A stretch of DNA of 64,000 nucleotides from Chloroflexota bacterium (GTDB lineage: Bacteria > Chloroflexota > Anaerolineae > JAAYZQ01). The notes under the pieces were generated by a model. That model was given only the letters and a program-made list of their open reading frames with translations. It ran no database searches and was not told where the DNA came from. The stretch spans positions 1 through 64,000 of the forward strand of contig JAGVRI010000007.1 in assembly GCA_018606645.1 (NCBI GenBank). The letters are read 5' to 3'. Position 1 is the first letter of the stretch; every line of letters starts with the position of its first letter. Made by a program: the position numbers and the translations under genes. Positions 1 to 7,678 of this stretch are shown piece by piece.

Positions 1-92
1 GAGTCGAGGCTTCCGCCGGACCACCCGCCTGATGGCTCCACTCCAGAGTCGAGGCTTTAGCCGGACAACCCGCCGGAAAGCTCCCCTCCCCG
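1..92. repeat. Degenerate tandem repeat of about 46 bp, two copies
   Basis: Two diverged copies (about 1-46 and 47-92) both begin GAGTCGAGGCTT, continue through a GCCGGAC(C/A)ACCCGCC block and end in a CTCCC/CTCCA block. A third partial copy lies near 253-290. No ORF with a credible product covers 1-441, so this is the upstream non-coding region of the first gene. The function is unknown; it resembles decayed intergenic repeat units. Confidence 0.55.
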
Positions 93-117
93 CGCACCCG
101 ATCACCCCTCCCCCACA

Positions 118-143
118 CCCCCTCCCCGCATGCGGGGAGGGGG
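118..143. repeat. Perfect 26-bp palindrome
   Basis: CCCCCTCCCCGCA at 118-130 is followed directly by its exact reverse complement TGCGGGGAGGGGG at 131-143. With no loop it could form only a cruciform or a tight RNA hairpin. It lies upstream of the 311-339 promoter and could end transcription arriving from the left, but it has no U-tract. It may also be a REP-like intergenic element. Confidence 0.6.
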
Positions 144-206
144 CCGGGGAGAGGGGCCCGGAGCGAGGGCCGAGGCCGTAGGGGCGACCGGCCCGGTCGC
201 CCGTCG

Positions 207-237
207 CCCATTCGTTGATTCGTTTCCCATTCGTTGA
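207..237. repeat. Two 12-bp direct repeats upstream of a promoter
   Basis: CCCATTCGTTGA occurs at 207-218 and again at 226-237, a 19-bp period of roughly two helical turns. The pair sits about 75 bp upstream of the -35 box at 311. The position would suit an activator site for the surface-protein gene at 442, but this rests on spacing alone. Confidence 0.35.
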
Positions 238-310
238 CAGACCGTTGCGCCCTTCCGCCGGACAACCCGCTTCAAGGCTCCCCTCCTTGTCAGGCACGAT
301 CCCGATCCCC

Positions 311-339
311 TTGACAGATTATCGCATATGTCCTATAAT
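311..339 (+). promoter_or_regulatory. Sigma-70 type promoter for the 442 surface-protein gene
   Basis: TTGACA at 311-316 and TATAAT at 334-339 are both consensus, separated by exactly 17 nt. Transcription would start near 346, leaving an untranslated leader of about 95 nt before a GGGAGGTG ribosome site and the ATG at 442. Confidence 0.85.
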
Positions 340-441
340 TGAACTGATGCCGCTGGCATTCACAGACAGCGGCGATGGGCAATGGGCCATCAGTCCAGAT
401 TCCAAAACGTTCTCTCCGGAATCTAAATCGGGAGGTGTAAG

Positions 442-2763
442 ATGAAAGGCAAATGGGCGATGATGGGGAGCATCGTGGCGGTGGCCGTACTGGCGCTGGC
501 GGCGGGCCTGACCCAGGCCCAGGGGCCGGAGCCGCCGGGAGAGGGCGCGCCGCCCCAGGGAGAAGCAGGCATCGAGGCTGTGATGAGTACGGCCTTCACC
601 TACCAGGGCCACCTCAAGAAGGACGGCCTTCCGTATGACGGCACCTGTGACTTTATCTTTAACCTATACGGCGTGGAGAGCGGCGGAAGCCCCATCCAGA
701 CGCTGGGCAGAGCCAATGTGTCGGTCAGCCAGGGTCTGTTCACCATCCCCGACATGGACTTTCCCGGCAGCTTCCGGGGCGAGGCCCGCTGGCTGGAGAT
801 ACTCGTCCGCTGTCCAGCCGGGAGCGGCTCCTACACCACCCTCTCGCCCCGCCAGCCGCTGACGGCCGCGCCCTACGCGCTGGCACTGCCCGGCCTGTGG
901 ACCCAGCCAAACGCCACCAGCCCGAACCTGATCGGCGGCTACAGCGGCAATAGCGTGACCAGCGGCGTGGTGGGCGCGACGGTTAGTGGCGGTGGAGCCA
1001 GCGGAAAGCTCAATCGCGTCACCGACGACTATGGCACGATCGGCGGTGGCTCCAACAACACGGCGGGGGACGATGACGGGACATTAAACAACCGGGCCTA
1101 CGCCACCGTCGGCGGGGGCAGTACCAACACCGCCAGTGGCCTCATGGCTACGGTCGGCGGCGGTGGGAGCAACACCGCCTCTGGCGAACGCGCTACCGTC
1201 GGCGGGGGCTATCACAACACCGCCAGCGGCCATGACGCGACCGTGGGTGGGGGCTCCTACAATACCGCGGCGGCCTCCTATGCCACCATCGCCGGCGGAG
1301 GGCCATCCGACCCGAACAATCCGCAGGCGACGAATAACCGCGTCACCGACAATTACGGCGCGATCGGCGGGGGCGGGCACAACCAGGCCGGCGACGGCGA
1401 TGCCGACACGAGCAATGCCTCCTACACTACCGTCGGTGGGGGAAAGAGCAACACCGCCAGCAGTGACTATGCCACCGTCGGCGGGGGCGAGAGCAACACC
1501 GCCAGCAGTGACTATGCCACGGTCGGCGGAGGCTCGAGCAACACCGCCAGTGAATTCGTGGCTACCGTCGGCGGAGGCTGGGCCAACACCGCCAGCGGCT
1601 TCTACGCTACCGTCGGCGGCGGTGCGAGCAACACCGCCAGCGGCTACGCGGCTATTGTCGGCGGCGGTGCGGGCAACACCGCCAGCAATGGCTATGACAC
1701 CGTCGGCGGGGGCAGTACCAACAGCGCCAGCGGCGGCGCGGCTACCGTCGGCGGAGGCTGGGCCAACACCGCCAGCGGCTATGAGGCTACCGTCGGCGGC
1801 GGTGCGAGCAACACCGCCAGCGGCTACGCGGCTACCGTGGGTGGGGGTTCCTACAACGCCGCGGCGGCCTCCTATGCCACCATTGCCGGCGGAGGGCCAA
1901 CGGACCCGAACAATCCGCAGGCCACGAGCAACCGCGTCACCGACAATTACGGCGCGATCGGCGGCGGCGGGTATAACCAGGCCGGCGACGGCGCGGGGAC
2001 GGTAGATGACCGGATGTATGCCACCGTCGGTGGAGGCTATCAGAACACCGCCAGCGGCTACATGGCCACTGTCGGCGGGGGTGGGAACAACACCGCCAGC
2101 GGCTACGCGGCTGCTGTCGGCGGCGGTGCGGGCAACGCCGCCAGCGGCTACGGGGCAACCGTCGGCGGGGGCGATCTCAACGCCGCCAGCGACCGCTTCG
2201 CCACCGTCAGCGGGGGCGATAGCAACTCCGCCAGCGGCGAGGCCGCCACCGTCACTGGCGGCCGGGGCAACACCGCCAGCGGCGACTATGCCACCATCCC
2301 GGGCGGTTATGCCGCCAAGGCGACCCACTACGGCGAGATGGCCTACGCCAGCGGGAGACTTGCCAACGATGGCGATGCCCAGACTTCGCTCTATGTGATG
2401 CGCATCCTGCGAACCTGCACCGCCGGCGTCTGGTACGACCTGTATCTGAACGGCAATGACACTCCTTCGACGTTCCTCACGGTTGCTCCGGGCCGCACCC
2501 TCGCCTTTGACGCCCTGGTGGTGGGCCGAACGCAGGGTGGCGAGTCGGCCGGGTACTATATCCGGGGCGTCGTGGAGAACGTCGCCGGAACGGTGGCCTT
2601 TATCGGAACGCCATCGGTGACGGCCCTCGGCGAGGATGACCCGGTCTGGAATGTCCAGGCAGTCGCCAGCGATGCCCTGGATGCCCTCTTTATCCAGGTC
2701 CAGGGCAACAACGAGACGATCCGCTGGGTCGCCACCGTGCGCACCGTCGAAGTCTCCTGGTAG
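442..2763 (+). CDS. Secreted fibre-like protein with 15-residue GGG/NTAS repeats and a tail-fibre-type C-terminal domain
   Basis: This 773-residue protein is probably exported and surface-exposed. Residues 1-26 form a signal peptide (Lys-rich start, then an Ala/Val/Leu core). Residues about 45-150 resemble the globular N-domain that often precedes such repeats. From about 170 to 630 it consists of roughly 25 repeats of 15 residues of the form ATVGGGxxNTASGxx (45 bp at DNA level), interrupted by recurring NRVTDNYGAIGGG-type segments. This is the hallmark of YadA-like head domains that fold as left-handed beta-rolls. The last 140 residues (from GEMAYASGR onward, ending TIRWVATVRTVEVSW) resemble the C-terminal domain of phage tail fibres. 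The start follows a good ribosome site and a consensus promoter. No autotransporter membrane anchor is visible. The role (adhesion or sheath) is inferred. Confidence 0.8.
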   Translation: MKGKWAMMGSIVAVAVLALAAGLTQAQGPEPPGEGAPPQGEAGIEAVMSTAFTYQGHLKKDGLPYDGTCDFIFNLYGVESGGSPIQTLGRANVSVSQGLFTIPDMDFPGSFRGEARWLEILVRCPAGSGSYTTLSPRQPLTAAPYALALPGLWTQPNATSPNLIGGYSGNSVTSGVVGATVSGGGASGKLNRVTDDYGTIGGGSNNTAGDDDGTLNNRAYATVGGGSTNTASGLMATVGGGGSNTASGERATVGGGYHNTASGHDATVGGGSYNTAAASYATIAGGGPSDPNNPQATNNRVTDNYGAIGGGGHNQAGDGDADTSNASYTTVGGGKSNTASSDYATVGGGESNTASSDYATVGGGSSNTASEFVATVGGGWANTASGFYATVGGGASNTASGYAAIVGGGAGNTASNGYDTVGGGSTNSASGGAATVGGGWANTASGYEATVGGGASNTASGYAATVGGGSYNAAAASYATIAGGGPTDPNNPQATSNRVTDNYGAIGGGGYNQAGDGAGTVDDRMYATVGGGYQNTASGYMATVGGGGNNTASGYAAAVGGGAGNAASGYGATVGGGDLNAASDRFATVSGGDSNSASGEAATVTGGRGNTASGDYATIPGGYAAKATHYGEMAYASGRLANDGDAQTSLYVMRILRTCTAGVWYDLYLNGNDTPSTFLTVAPGRTLAFDALVVGRTQGGESAGYYIRGVVENVAGTVAFIGTPSVTALGEDDPVWNVQAVASDALDALFIQVQGNNETIRWVATVRTVEVSW

Positions 2764-2829
2764 GAGGGCGGCGGCGCGTCAGCATCTGGGGCGCCTCGCT
2801 CCTCGGATGTTAGGCCAAGAGAACGTAGA

Positions 2830-2851
2830 GGGCGGGCGTGAGCGCCCGCCC
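2830..2851. terminator. Hairpin between convergent genes
   Basis: GGGCGGGCG at 2830-2838 and CGCCCGCCC at 2843-2851 form a 9-bp GC stem with a TGAG loop, between the convergent ends of the 442 and 4220 genes. No long T-run follows on either side, so it is a bidirectional terminator candidate rather than a classical one. Confidence 0.55.
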
Positions 2852-2882
2852 CTGTAGTGGACGGACCGCCCCGGGCCGGCAG

Positions 2883-4220
2883 CTAGGGCAATTGGGTGAC
2901 GATAAGGTTATCAAAGCTGGCGATCTTGGTCTCGTGGACCTTGAGGCCGACGGTGCCGGTCAGGAAGGGCTGGTTGTCGTCGGTGTAGTCAAAGGCCAGC
3001 TCACCGTTCAGCCAGGCCTTGATGTGGTTGTCGCGTACCTCGACGGTGAGGGTGTACCATTGAAAGTGCTCGTACTCGCCGGGGAAAGCGGTGCCGCATC
3101 CGTTCTGATACCAGTCACATAGCACTTTGACGTTATTAAAGGCATACTGGGTATTGGGGTTGTCGCACGAGGTGGTGCAGTCGCCCGGGATCTGCGGTTG
3201 CGCCAGGCGCACCCAGTGGACGGCCGGGTCGTCCGAACTCTTGACGACCACATAGTAGCCGGTGATCCACTGCCCATTGACCTCGCTCTCCTGATAATGG
3301 CCGCGCACCCACAGGCCGATCGGGAAGCCGTCCTCCGGCTCAAGCTGGCCGTCGGCCGTCACCCCGCCGGTCAGGTACTGCTCGGTCTGGACCCGGTAGT
3401 TGGTCCAGTCCTGGGCCCCCTCCTGCAAGTACATCATCAGCGCATCGGCGGCGACCTTACCGGGCACGCGCAGGGCGTCGTGGGACAGGGCGCCGCTGCC
3501 GTCAACGCCGTCGTGCGGTCCCCAATACCACTGGCCTGGCGCCAGACGATATTTGTAGTTCAGGAACTCAGTCCAGCGGCCGATCCCGCTGTCAAAGTCT
3601 TCCTGTAGCAGGACGTTCGGCAAGACCGTCACCGTGGCCGAGGCCGGCCCAGCGGGCGGCTTGCCCAGCGACGCCTCGACATCCGCCCAGTTCGTATAGG
3701 TCCCCGGTGTCTCGCTGGCCTGAACGGTATAGACCAACCGCATCTGCTGACCCGCCGCCATATTCCACGGCGGCCCTGCCCAGCGGATCGTGCCGGTGGT
3801 CCCGCTCGGAGAAGAGTCCACGTCGCTCTGTGCGACCACCATGTTCTGGAAAGTAAACCCGTCCGGCAGAGTGTCAACCACGGCGTCCAGCACGCCGGGC
3901 TCGTCGCCCACGTTGACGATCGTGACCGTGTAGGTCACGATCGCCGCTGGCGCACTGAGCAGACGGTCCGGTGTGACGCTCTTGACGATGGTGAAGCGGG
4001 CCTCCGCATAGTCTTTGAGGGTCAGCGGCACAGTGACGGTATACAGGCTGCTGAGCGGCAGGCTGCCCGCCGTCTGGCCGCCCGCGCCGGCCGGCACCGG
4101 GCTCAACGCCTGACCAGGCTCTATGGCGATCCACAGCGCCCCGACCAGGAACAGACTGAACAGGAACAAGGCGGTGGTCCACAGCCCGGCTCTGGCGCGA
4201 ATCGTTGTGTTGGTATTCAT
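2883..4220 (-). CDS. Exported DUF11 protein with a C-terminal lectin-like beta-sandwich
   Basis: This 445-residue protein begins with a positively charged stretch and a hydrophobic segment (about residues 13-33) that acts as a signal peptide or anchor. Residues about 75-200 contain a DUF11 domain, recognisable by VTYTVTIVNVGDEPG and the following DTLPDGFTF, which is typical of repetitive cell-surface proteins. Residues about 205-445 resemble a concanavalin/DUF1080-type beta-sandwich (EDFDSGIGRWTEF at its start, HIKAWLNGELAFDYTDDN and SFDNLIVTQLP near its end), a fold found in glycan-binding or hydrolytic modules. No catalytic site could be assigned. It converges with the 442 gene and has its own promoter upstream. 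It is probably displayed on the outer face of the envelope. Confidence 0.75.
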   Translation of the reverse strand: MNTNTTIRARAGLWTTALFLFSLFLVGALWIAIEPGQALSPVPAGAGGQTAGSLPLSSLYTVTVPLTLKDYAEARFTIVKSVTPDRLLSAPAAIVTYTVTIVNVGDEPGVLDAVVDTLPDGFTFQNMVVAQSDVDSSPSGTTGTIRWAGPPWNMAAGQQMRLVYTVQASETPGTYTNWADVEASLGKPPAGPASATVTVLPNVLLQEDFDSGIGRWTEFLNYKYRLAPGQWYWGPHDGVDGSGALSHDALRVPGKVAADALMMYLQEGAQDWTNYRVQTEQYLTGGVTADGQLEPEDGFPIGLWVRGHYQESEVNGQWITGYYVVVKSSDDPAVHWVRLAQPQIPGDCTTSCDNPNTQYAFNNVKVLCDWYQNGCGTAFPGEYEHFQWYTLTVEVRDNHIKAWLNGELAFDYTDDNQPFLTGTVGLKVHETKIASFDNLIVTQLP

Positions 4221-4262
4221 CTAATATTGACCTCCTCAGGATCAGGACTCTAAAACTGCCAC

Positions 4263-4291
4263 ATTGTAGCACACAAGGCAACCCGTGGCAA
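4263..4291 (-). promoter_or_regulatory. Promoter for the DUF11 protein gene
   Basis: Read on the minus strand, TTGCCA (4291-4286) and TACAAT (4268-4263) are separated by 17 nt. The -10 box lies about 43 nt upstream of the ATG at 4220. It is nearly back-to-back with the plus-strand promoter at 4312-4340. Confidence 0.7.
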
Positions 4292-4311
4292 AGGGCTTTT
4301 ATCCACACGAT

Positions 4312-4340
4312 TTGACCTTTCGCGAATTCTGTCTTATAAT
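4312..4340 (+). promoter_or_regulatory. Promoter upstream of the reductase-like pseudogene
   Basis: TTGACC at 4312-4317 and TATAAT at 4335-4340 are separated by 17 nt. The next plus-strand gene starts only at 4699, so the leader would be about 350 nt and would run through the hairpin cluster at 4553-4665. The stretch 4341-4698 holds no other gene that I can support. Confidence 0.65.
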
Positions 4341-4552
4341 CAATTCACCCGGCAATCGCAGATGCGACACACCGAAAAGAGCCAGAGTCGGCTTATTCCA
4401 CAGAAGTCTTCCGTGATCGCAACCCACACGGAGGGTTAGGTTCAATGCCGTCTAAACCCCGATAGCGAGAGAGAAAGTCAGATTCCGTATACTGGGGCGG
4501 CGGATGAGCCGCCCGTGGCGGAGGCGCGTCAGCGCCGACGCAAGGGTCGGCT

Positions 4553-4665
4553 CCATCCGCCAGTTAGGCGGACGCGAGCGGAGCGAGCTAGCCGCCTAAC
4601 TGGCGGATGGGAACAGCCGCCGCCCCATTAGGTCGGACGCTTCGCTCCGCTTGCGTCCGACCTAA
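4553..4665. repeat. Cluster of large inverted repeats with GTTAGGC/GCCTAAC cores
   Basis: CCATCCGCCAGTTAGGCGG at 4553-4571 pairs perfectly with its reverse complement at 4592-4610 (19-bp stem, 20-nt loop). A second stem pairs TTAGGTCGGACGC (from 4628) with GCGTCCGACCTAA (ending about 4665). The stems contain the 7-mers GTTAGGC and GCCTAAC, which are integron attC core motifs, but here in the opposite order to a normal attC site. The cluster lies directly 5' of the pseudogene at 4699. Confidence 0.55.
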
Positions 4666-4698
4666 TTAGCCGCTAAAGAGAAGGAGAGAGAATAAAGC

Positions 4699-5786
4699 AT
4701 GCCAAAAATCCTGGTCCTGGGTGGCACAGGTTATACGGGTAGATTGATTGTACAGCATCTGTTAGAGAACTCCGAAGCGGATATAACGATTGCAGCGAGG
4801 CACCTCGACAGGGCACAAGCCCTGGTTGATAAACTCAATCAGCAATATCCTAACCATCGTGTCAAAGCAATCTACGCTGATGCGTCACAAACAGATTCGC
4901 TGCGCCCACCACCGCGTATGCCGAAAATGTCATCCGAACCTCTTTGGAAATGGGTTTGGACTATTTGGACGTGCAACTCGGTGCTCAGAAATTTGCGTTG
5001 TTGCAATCTTTGGCGGATGAAATCGAACAGGCGGGCCGTTGTTTCATTACTGAAGCCGGCTTCCATCCGGGGTTGCCCTCTGCGTTGGTGCGCTATGCCG
5101 CCGCTCATTTGGATAGTATTGAAAGCGCCGTCACGTTGTGCTATCTGAACATGGGCAAAGACTTGCTGCATTCCGAAGCGGTGGATGAGTTGGTCGAGAG
5201 TTTCAGAGAATACAACGGGCAGGTCTTCAAAAATGGATCATGGACGAAGGTCAATTCATACGAAGTGCGCACTTTTGATTTTGGCGGTGGTATCGGACGC
5301 CGACGCTGTTATTCCATGTTTTTCGAAGAGTTGCGCCCTTTGCCCTCCATGTTCCCCTCACTGCGTGAAACGGGCTTTTACATTTCGGAAATGCATTGGC
5401 TGTTGGATTGGGTGGTAATGCCGATCACTTGGGCCTGGCTTAAGATGATGCCGAAGGCCGTCCGTCCCATCGGTAGATTCTTGTGGTGGGGGATGGGCAC
5501 CTTTCACAAACCACCCTATCGGGTTGAACTTCAGGTTCAGGCTGCCGGTCTGAAAGATGGGCGCCAAGTCACGGTACAGTCAAGCGTTGCCCATCCCGAC
5601 GGGTACGAACTGACCGCCATTCCAGTCGTTGCAACCTTATTGCAGTACCTGGATGGTTTCGCCAGAAAGCCCGGCCTCTGGATGATGGGACACCTAGTTA
5701 ATCCGTTCCGTCTTATTAAGGACATGGAGAAGATGGGCATTACCTGTGCGACCAGAATTCAAGCAGAAGAAGCGGAATGCCCCTAG
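4699..5786 (+). pseudogene. Saccharopine-dehydrogenase-like NAD(P)-binding protein, disrupted
   Basis: The first 70 codons (from 4699) encode a Rossmann start MPKILVLGGTGYTGRLIVQ, continuing to ADASQTDSLR. The family's sequence then resumes in another frame at about 4902 as APTTAYAENVIRTSLEMGLD and runs intact to the stop at 5786. The join lies within about 4899-4907. Family members normally carry about a dozen residues there (a conserved small-residue loop), so both a short deletion and a frameshift have occurred. Start: AAGGAGAG ribosome site before the ATG. A polypeptide starting at 4944 could still be made but would lack the nucleotide-binding fold. The family reduces or oxidises amino-acid-like or lipid substrates; the specific substrate is unknown. 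It lies between attC-like motifs and may be a decayed gene cassette. Confidence 0.8.
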
Positions 5787-5955
5787 AATACCAGGCGGCT
5801 AACAACGGCTTGCTAAGAAACAGGTCCGGCTGCCGCTTGGGGAGAGAGGGTAAAACCCAGACGAGCCGCTTTGCGTTGGAGGTGACGGATCTCCCTTCGC
5901 GGAATTGCTGTCCTTATTCCTGGGCGCTCAGTCGCTGATACTCTAGCTTGTGCTT

Positions 5956-6622
5956 TCACAGATGGTAGACCACCCGGGCAATCTTGTGGGCAGTGGCCAC
6001 CTGGGCCTGGGCGGGGCCAACCCGCGCCTTGAGGCGGCGATAGAAGGCGCCAAAGGCACAGTGGCTGCGGGCGACCGAAGCAGCGGCCTGGAGGAAAGCC
6101 TGGCGGGCACGGTTATGGCTCTTGCCGGCGGAGGAACGGATGGTCTTGCCGCCGGTGATCTGGTTATTAGGGCAGAGCTTGAGCCAGGAGGTGAAGTGCT
6201 TTGCCGAAAGGACTCGGTCAGCAAGCCCAGGCTGTGCAGGGTTTGGATCCACTGACAGTCCAGGACATCGGTCTTGTGGCGGGCGGGGAGGCGGCGGGCG
6301 AGGTTGCCGCTGATGAGGCAGCAGTGGATCCCCCGTTGCTCCAGCACCTCGAAGAGGGGGATCCAGTAGACGCCGGTGGATTCCATGGCAATGGTCTGGA
6401 TGCGCCGTTCTCGACCAGCCAGTCGGCCAGGGTGTGGAGGTCGGCGGTGTAGGTGCCGAAGGAGCGCGCGATTTGGGTCTGGTCGGGGCCGGGGATGCAG
6501 ACGTAGATCTGCTGAGCGCCGATGTCGGCGCCGGCGGCGTGGGGGGTGACGACGGGCAAGCCGTCGGTAGAGCGGATTTCGCCCTGCTCGAGGGAGTGGG
6601 CGGTTGATTTGGAGCGAGCCAT
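5956..6622 (-). pseudogene. IS110-family transposase, decayed with internal deletion
   Basis: From the ATG at 6622, behind an AGGAGG ribosome site, the protein shows the IS110 N-terminus AAGADIGAQQIYVCIPGPD. At about 6390-6410 the homologous reading changes frame (IQTIAMESTGVYWIPLFEVL, then KTDVLDCQWIQTLHSLGLL). Near 6195-6210 it jumps straight to the C-terminal transposase_20 segment KHFTSWLKLCPNNQITGGK in a third frame, ending at 5956. IS110 transposases are usually about 330-430 residues. Here the middle (the coiled linker and the start of the C-domain) is missing, so at least one deletion and two frame changes have occurred. It is inactive. The ends of the element could not be placed, which is normal because IS110 elements lack terminal inverted repeats. 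Confidence 0.85.
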
Positions 6623-6880
6623 AGGGAAACCTCCTGGACGAAGGATTGTGCCAGGCCCGGCCACCAAGGTAAGATAGCTTGCAAATCGGGGTCGCCGGAG
6701 GCGCCACCAGAGAAGAAATCATCGTAGCCGGAAACCAGGTTGCACCTCGGGTCGGGCGGTGTGCCCGGACACCAATGCGCAAGCACGGCTTGCGTGCCTG
6801 ACGCCGATAGTAAATCACAGTCGAGGGGGCTTGTCACTGTTTCGCTCGGTAGGAAGGCTGGCCGCGCCAGCCAGGGGGAG
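6623..6880. other. Non-coding stretch between the IS110 remnant and the attC-like site
   Basis: No ORF here gives a recognisable product. A small hairpin GCAAGC/GCTTGC lies near 6779-6793. The stretch probably holds IS110 flank and decayed cassette DNA. Confidence 0.5.
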
Positions 6881-6935
6881 TTGCACCCGACACGCTCCGC
6901 TTCGCTTCGCGTGCGGGTGAAGCCAACCGTTGGGC
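6881..6935 (+). other. Partial attC-like recombination site
   Basis: TTGCACCCGACACG at 6881-6894 pairs with CGTGCGGGTGAA further right, and the segment ends in the 7-mer GTTGGGC at 6929-6935. This matches the L''-loop-L'-R' half of integron attC sites. The expected R'' box on the left (GCCCAAC or similar) is not visible. A GGCTAAC 7-mer at 5797-5803, on the other side of the IS110 remnant, could be the separated left half. It immediately precedes the gene at 6992. Confidence 0.45.
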
Positions 6936-6991
6936 GGCACGTCACCTGCGTGTTGGATAGGTATAATTCGGTCATCAATTGGGAGCCAAGC

Positions 6992-7442
6992 ATGGATTAT
7001 CAGTCATATGTTCAAAATGCCATACGGTGGGCAAAGAACCAATTGGAATCCAGAGATTATCGCTTTCTTTGTCTGGCCTTCGTAGAAGATGCTTATGAAC
7101 AGAGCAATGGCATAGAGATATTCGGCGGTAGTACCGCAAAGGAGTCGGCCGAGGCATATGCAGTGCAAAGAGAAGCGGGAGTGCCACCGCCCGGGGCTTT
7201 TGTTTTTTTACGACTGTATCGGACCCATCGATGGTGTCACCAAGAATTGGGGGCATGTGGGCTTGTGCTGTGGGGATGGCAAGGTCATTCACGCATGGGA
7301 CAAAGTACGTGAGGATGACTACCTGGCGATTGAACAATTGGAGGCTACACCTGGCTGGACAACTCCACGATATATTGGCTGGGTGGGGGTTGAACGTATT
7401 TTGCAGGGGCATCGTGGCGGTAGTCACTCGCATGGTTTGTAA
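6992..7442 (+). pseudogene. NlpC/P60- or CHAP-like cysteine peptidase, frameshifted at a T-run
   Basis: The reading from the ATG at 6992 gives MDYQSYVQNAIRWAKNQLES and RFLCLAFVEDAYE, with a Cys placed as in papain-like NlpC/P60 or CHAP domains. At the T7 run near 7202-7208 the homologous sequence moves by one base into the frame that continues YDCIGPIDGVTKNWGHVGLC and KVIHAWDKV (a His-containing second motif), ending at 7442. Skipping one T restores a protein of about 149 residues, a normal length for a stand-alone amidase/endopeptidase domain. No signal peptide is seen. It is bounded by attC-like sites at 6881-6935 and 7503-7626, as expected of an integron gene cassette. A homopolymer sequencing error is an alternative to true inactivation. 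Confidence 0.65.
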
Positions 7443-7502
7443 CCCTTACGAAGCCACCTCTGTATCCCGCGGGCGGGCAGAAGTAATATGGTTCATGATG
7501 CC

Positions 7503-7626
7503 GCCCAACAAAGCGTGCAGCGGACAGGGCTTCGCCCTGCGGGTACGGAGCAGCTTCGCTGGCAATCGCTCGGGTTGGTGATGGAGTCTCCCCTGTCCGC
7601 CCTGCCGCTAACGCCAGCCGTTGGGC
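7503..7626 (+). other. attC-like site, near complete
   Basis: The 124-nt site starts with GCCCAAC (7503-7509) followed by AAAGCGTGCAGCGGAC, and ends with CCGCTAACGCCAGCC followed by GTTGGGC (7620-7626). The two 7-mers are exact reverse complements. The adjacent blocks GCGTGCAGCGGACAGGG and CCCTGTCCGCCCTGCCGCT pair imperfectly, which is the R''-L''-L'-R' architecture of integron cassette sites. An internal GGGCTTCGCCC hairpin lies in the variable region. No integron integrase gene is in the window. Confidence 0.6.
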
Positions 7627-7678
7627 GGCCATTGACCTGCGTAACTTTGGGTATCTAGCCCTTTTGGAGGCAGTGTAG

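Noticed and set aside
1136..2005. Pro/Ala/Thr-rich plus-strand frame of 289 codons
   Set aside because: It is the +1 frame of the same repeats, with periodic low-complexity composition.
1084..2328. A 414-residue minus-strand open frame opposite the repeat gene
   Set aside because: It is the antisense shadow of the 45-bp repeats; its Gly/Ala-rich repetitive protein has no ribosome site, promoter or known domain.
5950..6255. Plus-strand open frames across the IS110 remnant
   Set aside because: They are antisense to recognisable transposase sequence.
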